DNA of 64,000 bases from Gnetum montanum (lineage: Eukaryota > Streptophyta > Gnetopsida > Gnetales > Gnetaceae): NCBI GenBank assembly GCA_015680685.1, contig MNCI01010839.1, positions 1,133,933 to 1,197,932 on the forward strand, given 5' to 3'. A program made the position numbers and the translations under genes. The number at the start of each line of letters is the position of its first letter. Positions within the stretch are counted from its first letter, which is position 1. This document shows, piece after piece, positions 47,478-59,082 of this stretch. A model generated the notes under the pieces. The model worked only from the letters and a program-made list of their open reading frames with translations. It was not told the origin of the DNA and did no database searches.

Positions 47478-49005
47478 GATCCCATTTTTACTCTTTTAAT
47501 TATTATTCTCATAGATATTTTAATTGTTGCATATAGATGTTTTGTAACAAGTTTCCAAACTAGTTCTAAATTTAGTATTACATCAATATTATCCATAGCT
47601 CATTTTTGTAACCACAATCATGCTTTCATCAAACCATCCTATTAAGATTTTGGAATAATTTTACTGCTATTTTTATTACTCAAGTAAAATGTTAAGGACT
47701 AATACAATTAGTTTTTAATGACAATGAATTAGTTTCTAATAAAAGTATGAAATATAGGACTTAAGTTTTCACCTTGAATTCAGCCAACAAGAAATAAAAA
47801 TAAATAGTTTTGAAGTTTTTCGATTCTTTTACATGATTCTTGATCAAAACCATGATTAGACTTAAATTTTCAACTTAAATTCATCCAACAAGAAATGATT
47901 TTGAAGTTTTTCATTCCTTTTACATGATTCTTAATCAAAACCTAGATCTCATATTGCACATCCATAAACCACAGTACAATTGTGTGAAAAAGATATTTGA
48001 ATTATCAAAGTCCAAATACTATGATTACTACATTTTTTATTCATTGTACATAAAACCTTCTAACCATTAATGCATTCTACTCCAAAATATCTTTATATCC
48101 ACAATCTCAAGTTTTTTATTATTTGACTAACATCTCCTATTAGTTCCACAAATTAGAACTTTTTTTTTTTAGTCAGCATCAATGATTAAAAACTCAAGAA
48201 AATACTCAACTTCACATGGGAAATGACTCAGAAAAACTCCACGATTCTAATAACTCAACCAAAAAAAATCAACACATTTTAAAACTACATTAAAATAAAG
48301 CATATTTCTAAATTACTAAAAAAACTCTTGAATATCCAAATCATTTGATGCATTAAATAAATCTTTTAAATGGGTATTATGTGACTTTAGCAACCGATGC
48401 CTAGCTACAAAATCCAGCAACATGGAATATGGGTAGAGTAACCATGCATGCAAGCACATTATGCCTAAATCGAAGTATGGCAATAAAGTTGCAAATTAGG
48501 TAGGTGATGCAGTAATTAAGATAAAATAATGAAACCACATAAGCTGCAATATTTTATAGACTATAACTATTGCAATGCAAGGTGAAATACAACTACAACC
48601 AAGACTCATAACCTACAATATTCACTATCAATACCAAAACCTGCAAAAAGATACGAAGAGAATAAAATAAACATAGTAGTAAGTTGGCAAGAGAGAATGC
48701 AATATTTTCAATTTACAATAAGATTATACTAAGTTATTCCATTTGGTACATTATTTTTCTTAACTATATGTTTCAACTTTTATTTTAATTTTTCAAATTA
48801 TGGAGTTTACACAATTAATCTCCCAAATTCATAAAAAATTGGAAAGTTTTGACACAAATCAAACCAGCTCAGTAGCAAAGTGAAATCAGTGATTAATCGT
48901 CATATCAACGGTTACCATTCACTTATATTTCTCTGTATTCACAGAACTTTTTTAATTAATACAACATTGTTTTTAACCATATTTACAATTACTGCTACAT
49001 TATCT
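47478..49005. other. AT-rich intergenic DNA with a local duplication
   Basis: No gene is recognized. A block of roughly 90 bp (AAATTCA-x-CCAACAAGAAAT ... GAAGTTTTTC, TTTTACATGATTCTT) occurs at about 47775-47850 and again at about 47876-47945. The remainder is AT-rich without clear motifs. Confidence 0.55.
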
Positions 49006-49262
49006 ACAAAGATTAATCCTCTCTTCTACTTCATCAATAAAAATGCTAAATAATGGTGAAAAAGAAAAGGATTGCTTTGCTCCTATATTACTGTCAAATT
49101 AACAAGATTATGTATTTTCTGTCTTTTGATTTAAAAAGCATCCCTAAGAATTTTGGCTATCATTAGGTAAACCAGAAGCAACTCTAAAGGTCAATAAATT
49201 TCTTCTATAATTGTTTCTGGCAACAAAGTCAAATGCTTTATTCTATTTGCAGCAGTGCTCCA
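49006..49262 (-). pseudogene. LINE reverse-transcriptase fragment
   Basis: The minus strand reads NKAFDFVARNNYRRNLL and, after stops, IGAKQSFSFSPLFSIFIDEVEE. These match the KAFD-x-V and 'G-x-x-Q-x-x-x-LSPLLF-x-IFI' motifs of plant non-LTR retrotransposon RT. Only a short, stop-broken scrap remains, downstream of the protease gene. Confidence 0.6.
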
Positions 49263-49414
49263 ACGTTTCTTAGCTAAGCCACTTCTAATACATTTCCAAG
49301 AAATACGATATATAGCAAAAAGATTCCCCAAGCTAACCATCATGGTAATGTTAGCAAAGTCGGCAACTAATCCGGTAAGAACAAAGGATATAAAAAAGGG
49401 GCTAGGGTAGCAAC

Positions 49415-49420
49415 TTTATT
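49415..49420 (-). terminator. Candidate polyadenylation signal for the protease gene
   Basis: AATAAA on the minus strand, about 440 bases past the stop codon. Plant signals are loose, so this is only a candidate. Confidence 0.25.
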
Positions 49421-49862
49421 TGCTAACTAATATCAATGCAAAGTTGTGTTAACAAGCAAACTAGGCTTCTAGGCTTCAAGTAGCTAACAGATAACCTAAG
49501 CATTCTCAAATTTTCTTTGATGCTGTTTGAGTTATCGAGCTGTGTAACTTATTGGTATTAGCATGTGGTTTGCATTCTCAAGTTAAAAAGAAAATGTACG
49601 TGATCCCATAGATCCATAGGGTGGGGATGTAATTAAAAAGAGTCTTAGTTTTCAGAATGAAAAACTTCACACTAATAATTCAATCACTTGAGCAGAAATC
49701 GTGGAAAAAATTTGATTCTCAAATCAAATATGCATTAATTAGTAAATCTATAGACTTAGCTCACAAAAACTGTGGTTTTAGCAACAGTACAGAGCAGATA
49801 AAAGAAGAAATAAAGGATATCTATGTTACTAATACCTAAAAAGAAATAAAGTCCATTAAATC

Positions 49863-52800
49863 CTAGAAGCTCCATGTCCTTTGGCGTATGCTCGTTAAAA
49901 CCATGATTGTCGAAACTGATACTAGCATCCTAGTGAAAATATTTGACTTGACATGCACATAATTTGAGTTGTTCATTGAGGGAGTTCTCCCAGCCATGGC
50001 TGGTGCAACCGCACGTGCAGGAGATGTTTGCTGTTGCTGTAGAGGAGTCTCATTGTTGAGCCCATCACCTGGTGAAGGAGAGGGGCTCATTGAATTCCCC
50101 TCCTCTTCTATTCGGTAGCCTGTGTTCAAAAGCAACAATGATTCAGATGCCTAGAAAGACCCAGGGCTATACCAGGAAAGGAAGTTTTGCCCTCTTAAGA
50201 AACGTACAATCAGATGGAGACCAACCCAGCTTTAAATTTTCCCGGTCAAAAACCATCCGATAACTAGTCATGAAATTTTCTGTAGATATTTCACAAACAA
50301 AAGTCAGAAAAAAAAAACAAGTTAAACATCTTGCAATAAATGAAATTTAACATTTAAGCAAAGCTACTGGATTAACAAAATAATTTGCAGATTTCCTTAA
50401 TACAAACCACCATCTTTTGAAGAAAATTTAAGAAATCATTGCCTTGCATCTAAACGGAAGCATCATGACTTTGTCATAAATAACATGTTTAATTGTTGTT
50501 CGAGTCCATATTTATACCAATATTTAGATAAGTAAACCACAAATAAAGCGTTAACAAAGGCACACAATCAAGGGGTAGAATCCATAAGAACTATAGCATT
50601 CCGTGTAAATAAAGAATTCTGCATAGTAAATAACGAAGGTTCATAATTACTGTAACAGTTAAACACAGACGCTCAATGATTCTGTTTCAATACAGCACTC
50701 AAAAAATTCTACACCTATTACATAAATCAGATGCCATATTTGCAAAATATTTTAGCAAAACCTCGGATATTTGCCAGAGTTATCTGTAAGCAATTCGCAG
50801 GTCATGAAACCAAAAAGGAAGGAAAATGAAAAACAATAGATACGGAGTACCCACATGTCAATCATTTGCAATAAGATAATGCATAATAGTGTACAAAAAG
50901 GTTATGATTTAAGTAGTCTTGTTTAAACAAAAAACAAGTAGAAGGCAAAATGAGCACCTCGCATGGTAAAGACAAGCCTTTCTGTTTACAGTAAGATCCT
51001 AAACTGCATGAATTTTAAGTGTCCACAAAAACATACTCACGTCCAATTATCCCCAGATTATCTATGCTCCCTTCTTGAACTGCCAAACAAAATGCTTCCA
51101 TCGTTCCCTGACATTGATGTTAAACACAAAGGGTATGTGTGAAAGACACGAAATGCCTTCACAAACCGTTGCAAACAAAGGTAAAATTTCTTACATTTTC
51201 TGTATAAATGCCTATTATTGGATTGAAAACAGAAAAGTTGCCTCCTCCTCTGAAAATCAGTGTGACATCAGGATACCCATAATTGTCAGATGATCTGCAA
51301 TGCAGACATAAGGAATCAGATGCAATAAATAAGAATGGCACAGAGATCAACAAACAAATCACCCTTCCTATAAAAACAAACAGCAGTTGTTTTTCCAAAA
51401 GATAACAGACTTTACCTTGCCTCGTAACAGTAGGCCCAAGCCAGGTCGTTGAAGTGAATTTTCGGGTAATTCACTTGCTTGTTAAACTAAAACATGATCA
51501 TTTGAGAATGAATTAATACCATCTGGAGATATGTTTTAAAACTATCTCACAACCAAGAAAATGGAAAAAGATATATCTTACTTCCTTTACAAGCCCTTGG
51601 TATGCATCTTGAGGCAGAAAAGTAAATGAAGTTCCACTATCAATGACAGTCTTAAATGCTGAAATGTTTGTGGATACCGATCCAACACGTATTTCTTCAA
51701 CTCCAACAATATATGTAGGGCTAAAAGAATGAATAGCATTTTTAGTATGCTAAAAAGAATATGTGATTGCCAAACAGCATTACATGCTAAGATGAAATTG
51801 ATGTAGCAAAGCCACAACTCCAAAACAAAAACCAACATATTCCAAGGATATATGAATGGGATGCACAAGTTCACAAATACACACAGAAAACAGAGCCTAA
51901 ACAGGTAGCAAAAATGTATGGGTTTCGGATCTACTAGCTTGGACAATTTCCCATATACATACAAGCTAAAACAAATACATAGGATTGAACTAGAGAAGTA
52001 GCGCATACCGGGTACCATTAAGTGATAAAAAAGGAGTAGTATGCTGCTCAGATACACCTTTATCGCCAAAGAAAATTCTTCCAGAATCGTCAGGTTGAAA
52101 ACACATAGAGAAGGAGTTCTTCACCAGTCCAGCTTTTGCAAGCAAACTAGGAACTGAAATGTCAGAAAGCCCTAGACCGAGCAAACCATCTGGGGCACCA
52201 CCATTCAAGAAACCACCACTTTGTACTCTGCCACAGCTGATGTCAAGGAGAGATAATTGCAATTAGTTGTTCCGAAAGAATGGGGCGAATTTGTAAACTT
52301 ATTAAGGTGGCTTTTCAATAAGTTTGAACTCACCCAATCACAACTCGGGTCCGCACTGAATGACCAGATGCAAGTTCCCTCCCTGATGCCAAATGTAAGA
52401 CATCCTCCACCAGTGACCCAGAGGTTGATGTATCATTGGATTGATACTGAACAATGTAAGGGCAAGGCTGGGCGGCTGTCTTGCAATGATGATGTAGCTG
52501 GCATAAGCTGCTAGCACAAGGTAACTGTTTGCTGGTGCTTGATGAAGCAGGGCTGTACACGCTCAGGTCTCTATCCTGCATAATCAAATGCCCCAAACAC
52601 CAGAGAGCTCCTGCCAATCAATTATTAGTGATAAGTGCCAAACCTGTTATAAAGTTTGCCACAACATTCTCACACTATCGTCTAAGTTCAAAGCATATAT
52701 GACCATAAATGTTTATCATTGTATTTTGGACTCTTATCATAACTTCTAGACCATTGCAGTACAGTGTTTAAAGCAACTATTTAAGGTTCCATATATTTCA

Positions 52801-55800
52801 CCTCAAAGAAAAAAAACAACACAAAACATTAAAATGGAACCTTTCAAAAGAAACTTTCATCTTCGTTTTATCAAAGACATAATTGTTACCTAATCTCTAT
52901 GTAAAATTGTTACTAAACATAAGTATTTTATTACACCCATGCAGAACCTAGGAATCTCCTGCAAAGCATTTAGTTTCAACCAATTTTTCACACAATTTCT
53001 TTATCTCTGAGCATATCCCACTGGGACTGAACATGTGACCTAGAGAATGAAACGTCCCAAACCTTACCAACAAGAAACACCTCATTGGGACATAAAAGAG
53101 TTATAAGGTTTAAACAATACTTGTCATCGTTGAACAATTTCGTGTTTAAACAAACACCTACAAAAGTGTGCAAGGCAATCAAACTAAAATCTTCTCAAAG
53201 AAAAGAAAAAAAAACAAGCTGAAGTCGTGATGCCAAGAAGTTTCAACGCATAAGATATCTTTCCAAGATTTGGATAAATTAAGATAAGAATTATTTTGAA
53301 ATTTCCTACTATTGTAGTAAACAAAATGGAATTCATGAAAAATAGTTTCTTTATGCATAAAAACCACCATTCATGTAACCCCTGGGAAGGATCTGCCACA
53401 GTGGCAAACTAATGTATTATAAAATTTCTTAGAGTTTAAATCGAATACTCACTAAAAATAGATCTAAAGCAATAAATCCTTATGACATGCATCAAACAAA
53501 TTTTATAAAATCACTGTTATTGGTGTATGAATATTATGTTACAGAAGCTGCTTGGCATCTTGAACATACCAGCCCATAATTTGCAGCCGCTGTAGATGCA
53601 CACTGTATGCAGTCACAAGGTACCCAAAACAAATCACTACCAGTGTCAAGTGCTACAAGGAAAGATACATTTGGTGTCCCTATATCAACCCATGTATAGT
53701 GTAACCTGCTTCAACAAATATGCAAAGAACTCTTAGAAAGCCAATCAATAATAATTTGCAAACCATTAAAATGTAATATGAAATTCAAAGAGTGAATTAA
53801 GGCAAAGATTGAATCTTCAATATGATGATCCATTTAAATAAAGGTCTAAACTACATAAATAATCACTCCTTGAGACATCTTCACCTTTTCAAAGGATTTA
53901 TGTATTAAATATTGCATGATAAAAAGACGAACAGAAGATCTTCAGTTTGCACAAGCAACCACAGCAAGTCAGCATGAAATTTCATGTTAACATAATCAGC
54001 ATGCAAGAATCGCATAGAAAAATTAAGTTATTTCCATGCATTATTTATCACATCTCACTTTGGACGTATCACTCAACTAGAAATTTCTAATTGATAGAAC
54101 AGTAGTTGGAGGGATGAGCATTAAGCCTCTAGATGATGAACCTTGGCAGTTCGCCTCAAAACTTTATAATTTTTTTATTTTTAGATTTTTGGAACTAGAG
54201 GCAGTTCTAATACTCCACATACAAAAACTTCTTCTCCTAAATAAGCAAGACTTGTATTTTTGTGCAGGTAACCAACCTGTTACTTGTATGGACAGCTTTC
54301 TTAATGCTATATTTAATTAAGAAACAATGTTGGAAGGTAATGATCCAAAATCAAGCAAGGGAGGATTTACAGTTGCAGCACTCGAATTCCAGAAACTTGT
54401 GTCATAATGCAATCCCTTCCTGAAAATTACAACATTGCTAAAATGATGGTAAATCCTGCTGTCACCAGATTATCAAAATGTCGCTAGCTTCCACAGTTTG
54501 ACCTCCATGATCTAGGATTTATACAACAAAAATCTTACAGTTTAGCCATCACTGTCTTGGGGAACAAACACGTTTCAGGTTCCAACCATCGTAGAAAACA
54601 TAAAACTACTGAGAAAATGTCAGCGTTACACAGGGATGCATCCCTGTAAAAAGAATCATGTTTAGGATGTCCCTGGGACTGGGACTGGGACACATCCCCA
54701 AACGTCCCAAGACACGGGTGGGATGTTCAGCACATTTTGGCATTCAAAATGCAACAAAGATGCCAATAAGAACTCTTCCTTTTATTCTAAAACATTGTCA
54801 AAATGGTTTGCTGTCCAAATTCCATTGCAGCTTTTCAAGATATCTCAAGAATAACAAATTCATCCATAATTTTCAATATGTGAAAGCTGTATATCTTAGG
54901 CACAACTATTGTTTCTCACGTTCCCATTGTGTCCCTATGATGTTCTGTAAAAACCATGACGTCCCCAAGCACGTTTAGGGACGCATCCCAACATCCAGAA
55001 ACAGGTAAAACACTGGAAAATGTACAGCATAGAGAGTGAAAGACTATGGATTCGATTCATTGATTGTAAACTTGAGAGCACTGCAAATCATCGAGGCTTA
55101 AACTCAAATGATGCCGTTACCAGCAACTGAAAAGGACAATAAATACAAAATCATCTTAAAAAGTTGAAAAGTAAGATCATTAAAACTGTGTTAAAGCATC
55201 AATCTTGTTTACCTTTCCATTTATAACATGTATTGGAGGTGTTAAAACCCAAAAGAATGACTACAAGTACACCCAAAGACATATAGCCAACATGATACTT
55301 TAGAAGAATTTAGAAGAATTATAGAGGAATACAGCATGTATTATTCAAGAAGGAATCTTGTATCCAAGCCTAAACACAAAGAAATTTAAAAAGAGAATCA
55401 AACCTAAAGTGAAGACCCGTAATCATGAAATCGTTTTAAATCTAGCGTAATCCGATCCCATGTTTGACCTTAACAAAGATCCAATATTTTTATCTGGCTG
55501 CAAAACGGCTGGTACACTCATGCAAGACCCTAGGGTAGAACATCCTTCATCCAGTAAACTATAAATAGACAATAATAAAAATCATATTAGCATTTAGCTG
55601 TTGCAGCGAAAATTTCAAATCAAATTCGAGGGGCAGGGGTAAGACATATAGGCCACTGTTTGAATGACGCTATCCCCTGATTTCTTGAAAGAAAATAATG
55701 CTCCATAACCGCGGAGATGCAAAGAAGGAATATTTTAGAAAACCGTACACGAAAGTTGAACCCAAGTTAATTAATTCTTTCCCGCAAAAACCGACTAAAA

Positions 55801-56346
55801 CAGACGGACAATGTCCACGACGGAAAAAACAGACGACCAACACCACCACCACAAGATTACAGACAAAGCAAAACAGTCCTAGAATCCAGAATCCAAGATT
55901 AACAAACAAACCGAAAAAATAACACCGTTTTTCCAGCCAAATCGACATACAAGAAGGCACTACAAAGCAAAAGAGAAGAACAGAAAACGAACTATAGCTG
56001 AAAACAAACCATACCATCCTAGGGTTTCACCAAAATCGAAAGTCCGGTTGCCTTGCGAGAAATACAGCGATTGGTACGCAGTCTGCGCGCCGAGCACACT
56101 GCGGCCATTGCGAAGAATGTCCTGCGACATGAGCATCTGGTAGTACCGCTGGCTGCCCTTGCGCGGCCACGCCAACAAATCGCCATTTGCATTTGCATTT
56201 CCGTACAACAAAACCCTACTCTCCTCCGAGTACCTGTGAATCATCCTCCACGAGTAGACGCTCTGCGACTGCGCCTCCGCCACGCAAATCACAGAAAGCG
56301 ACGCTGCACACAACAAAATGAGTGCCGCCATGACGCGCTCCGCCAT
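49863..56346 (-). CDS. Aspartic proteinase-like protein 1 type (A1 family), 10 exons
   Basis: This is an intact A1 (pepsin/nepenthesin-like) aspartic protease. Exons on the minus strand: 56346-56015, 53705-53570, 52575-52334, 52236-52009, 51720-51582, 51486-51416, 51294-51195, 51107-51041, 50279-50208, 50119-49863. All nine introns are GT-AG and phases match, giving 1644 bases and 547 residues plus stop. A signal peptide is visible at residues 1-26 (ALILLCAASLSVICVAEA). The first active site is DTGS at about residue 131 in exon 2, and the second is DSGT at about residue 340 in exon 5. Cys-rich segments follow the first site (VPCDCIQC; CASSLCQLHHHCKTAAQPCPY). The C-terminus has a Ser/Pro/Gln-rich linker, then a hydrophobic tail (MLVSVSTIMVLTSI), as in the plant aspartic-proteinase-like 1 group, so it is probably secreted and membrane- or GPI-attached. 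An in-frame ATG at 56457 would add 37 His/Ser-rich residues; I prefer 56346 because the signal peptide follows directly. The substrate is unknown. Confidence 0.93.
54636..54995. repeat. Possible MITE-like insert in intron 1
   Basis: A segment of about 350 bp inside the 2.3-kb first intron is bounded by AGGGATGCATCCC (about 54633-54645) and AGGGACGCATCCC (about 54977-54989). It has internal GGGACTGGGACTGGGACA, ACGTCCC and GACGTCCCC motifs near its ends. It contains a 106-codon open frame with no recognized motif. The palindromic ends suggest a small nonautonomous element, but the target duplication is not clear. Confidence 0.4.
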
Positions 56347-56900
56347 GGCGCTGGACCTTGGGTTGCTAACCGTGACTCGTTTTGTTTCTACTCTGTATGG
56401 CTGTGAATGTAAATGTGAATGTGAATGTGAATGCAAATGCAGTTGCATTGGCATCATCCTAATAAAAAACTAGCAAGATACAGCACAAGCAGCAGAGCAG
56501 TACCACAACAGGCAAGTGTGAAGAGATTATCTTTGTGCTTTTGCTTTGCTTGCCAACAGAGGAAGTGAGTGAGGAAGATGAAAATGAAGAACAAGAACAA
56601 GATACTTGCGTAAAAGCAAGGAAGCAGCAGCGTAAAGTTACTGCTACACTGCCCACCAGCGCCGGAGTCGGAGGAGGAGAAGAGCCAGTGATTGAAATTG
56701 CTGTTTGGCCTGGTGTGGTGTCCGTGTTTATGTGTATGTGTTTGGGCAGGGAAGGGGGACATTCAAGGGTGGAAGGGAGGGAGGATACCAAATTTCGCCA
56801 ACGCTCAAATTTGATGGACATTCGCCCAATTCATACATGCACACATACATCCATGGTGACGCCACTTCCCGACATAGACATAAACTAATGTTTTATGTGA
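56347..56900 (-). promoter_or_regulatory. 5' leader/promoter region of the protease gene
   Basis: Upstream of the preferred start is a TGTGAA/TGTAAA hexamer run (about 56400-56437), read in frame as alternating His/Ser/Leu, then GC-richer sequence to about 56760. I cannot fix a TATA box or transcription start. Open frames on both strands here are likely chance. Confidence 0.4.
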
Positions 56901-57680
56901 TGTAGTCAGTGTTTCATTCCAACTTTCTACCTTGACAAATATTCAGTGTACGACGAAATCAGCTGCTTGTTTCTTTGTCGATTGCTGATAAGTCGTTACT
57001 CTTGCTGCTGAGTGTAACGCGTGCAAGTGTCCGCCATGCTTTTCGGCTTCTCTATGCTCTAGGAGTTTGATTTAGGAAGGTCATCTTAGTTGTGACAGGA
57101 TTGATGTTAATCATTCGAACTTGTGGCATTCGACTTTCCTCAGAGATCGTAGAGAGGGAACTCTTATGGATGCGTTTTAAGTTTTGGTTTTGTTTAGGTG
57201 GTAATTTAAGTGGCATCAAATGGCCCATTTAGTGTCTTTGTAAGCCGTGTCTCACATTTGGCTGTTCCATCCTTCTTTCCTATGACTTAAAAGACCATGG
57301 AACACTTGAAGTTGTCCTTACCAACACTTTAATATGCATAAGAGCTCTCTTTGGTTTGGTAGATCTAAGGAATAATAATGTTCTATGTTATTTTCCTCTT
57401 TGCATCTTCATCTTTCTTCTTTGATTGACTAACTATGTGAGTCTAATTCCATGATGCTGATGGATACATAGGTAGCCTAAACTAGAAGTTCTTCTTACCA
57501 AACCCTGTACCAAATCATGAGGGGTCAAGAGTGAGGCATCCACAAATGATACATCATCAACACCTACCAATGATGTCTTCAATGTTACTTGTTTTTGTTT
57601 ATCTTTGGCAAAGTTGTAGTGTTCCTCCTAGTAGCATGATTGTAGCTTCTAATGATTCTTGTGTATTTTCAATTAACAAT
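56901..57680. other. Intergenic, no gene recognised
   Basis: Neither strand gives a frame with a known motif. There is no LTR end, tRNA fold or tandem repeat that I can see. Confidence 0.4.
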
Positions 57681-57760
57681 GAGGTGTTAACCTAGTGGTA
57701 CATGTCTTAGCTTGGTAACCCTAGGTCACAGGTTCAATTCTGCTAAGTGGCACTAAGTTG
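57681..57760 (+). mobile_element. tRNA-derived SINE-like head
   Basis: TAACCTAGTGG (57688-57698) resembles the RNA polymerase III A box and GGTTCAATTCT (57731-57741) the B box, at SINE/tRNA-like spacing. The stems needed for a working tRNA are not complete, so this is more likely the head of a SINE (Au-like style). The tail end could not be placed. Confidence 0.45.
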
Positions 57761-58079
57761 TAAACTTCTATAAATCTTGGAGTGTACCTATGTTTCAATT
57801 ATTTCAAGTTCCAAAACTCCTCATGTATTTTCAATTTCTTTCTTAGTGGAGAAGTTGGACATACTCATTAATAACAAGCATAATCCAAAGTATTCTATCC
57901 CATATCTATTAGATCCAAAGGAATTCCCTAAGGGTGTTGGATTGACAAATTCTAACTATCATATTTAGAAAATTATTTGGTTTCACGTACCTTTATAGAG
58001 GTTTACCCAAATGAATCTTCATAGTCATGTTGGGCCCATCATTTCTTTTGTTTTTTTGATTTTATTCAAATTTCATCAA
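57761..58079. other. Short intergenic stretch before element F
   Basis: A 63-codon open frame (57777-57965) has no recognizable motif, and I do not call it. No other feature is seen. Confidence 0.4.
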
Positions 58080-58929
58080 TGATGAAGCATCAATAAGGCA
58101 GCTATGTCAACACATCTCAAGATGCACTAGCACATGTACATCAATGCTAATCTACTTGTTGCCTATATAAGTGCGCAAACCTGCCGCATTTATGGCATCG
58201 TTTGGTCAATACCTTAGCCAGACTCTTGCGATTTCTTTCTATAAAACTTAAAAAAATTTTCCTTTTGTGTGCCTACAACATGGATTGAATTAATTGTACA
58301 ACATTTTATTCGAGTGCAATATGTACCTAGACATAGTTACATGAACAACAATAAAATTAAGATTCCTTCTATCCATTGCAACACTTAGGTTATTTTAAGT
58401 TTATTTTCTAATATTTTACTTTAAATGCAATTTACTTTCCTATCATTAAGCACTTAATATTATAATTCATAAGTAACATAAGTATGACCACTTTAAGCAT
58501 AATATACTAACACTAGGTAATCCCAGTAGTGGATACTTGGTATGCCTAGCAATAAACACTTGATAACCCAATAGCATTAGTATACATTCAAGATGTATAC
58601 GAAAAGTGGGAATGAATGCTCTATGTTTAGGATAATTTAGTTAATCAATTAGTTAATTTAAATATTCAAACCTTCTTTTATTAATCATTCTACCAATAAA
58701 GAAAATAATAAAAATTATAAAAATAAATATCTTACACGTCAATTATACTTAACCATACAAACAAGTTAACATAAGTGATGATCAGGAAGACAACAACTAG
58801 TAATCATATCTTTCACCATCTAAGGATATAGGCCACTTAAGGTAAACACAGTCCATGGAATTCGACTAGATCATGCGTACATGCTAATGATTCATATGGT
58901 TGGGCATAGGGAATAACTATTGCTCATCA
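58080..58929 (+). repeat. 5' LTR of element F
   Basis: This 850-bp LTR begins TGATGAAGCA and ends GCTCATCA. TATATAAG is at 58164-58171, then the family block TTTTATTCGAG, TATGTACCT and CAATAAAAT. The closing block has ATATGGTTGGGCATAGGG. The GATATC-like array present in A, B, D and E is missing; the equivalent stretch (58081-58160) has no such units. Confidence 0.75.
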
Positions 58930-58930
58930 T

Positions 58931-58948
58931 TGAGGCCATTGTTAGGGA
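58931..58948 (+). other. Primer binding site (F), diverged
   Basis: TGAGGCCATTGTTAGGGA, in the right place and related to the tRNA-Asp type, with several changes. Confidence 0.6.
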
Positions 58949-59082
58949 CACGTTTTAGCTATGTGCACTAAGTATTTTTAGATAGTAAAACCATGCAAAG
59001 TCATTATAAAAATATCATACATCATCTTTCAAGAAAATAATAATAATATTTTATTAAGACACACTATATAGAATAAACCAAG

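Noticed and set aside
54658-54978. 106-codon open frame in intron 1 of the protease gene
   Set aside because: It lies within the palindrome-ended repeat and shows no recognizable protein motif.
55698-56406. Plus-strand open frames opposite exon 1 and the start of intron 1
   Set aside because: Shadows of the minus-strand protease exon and GC-rich leader.
57681-57760. A functional tRNA gene
   Set aside because: The box-like motifs are present, but acceptor and anticodon stems cannot be completed by eye.
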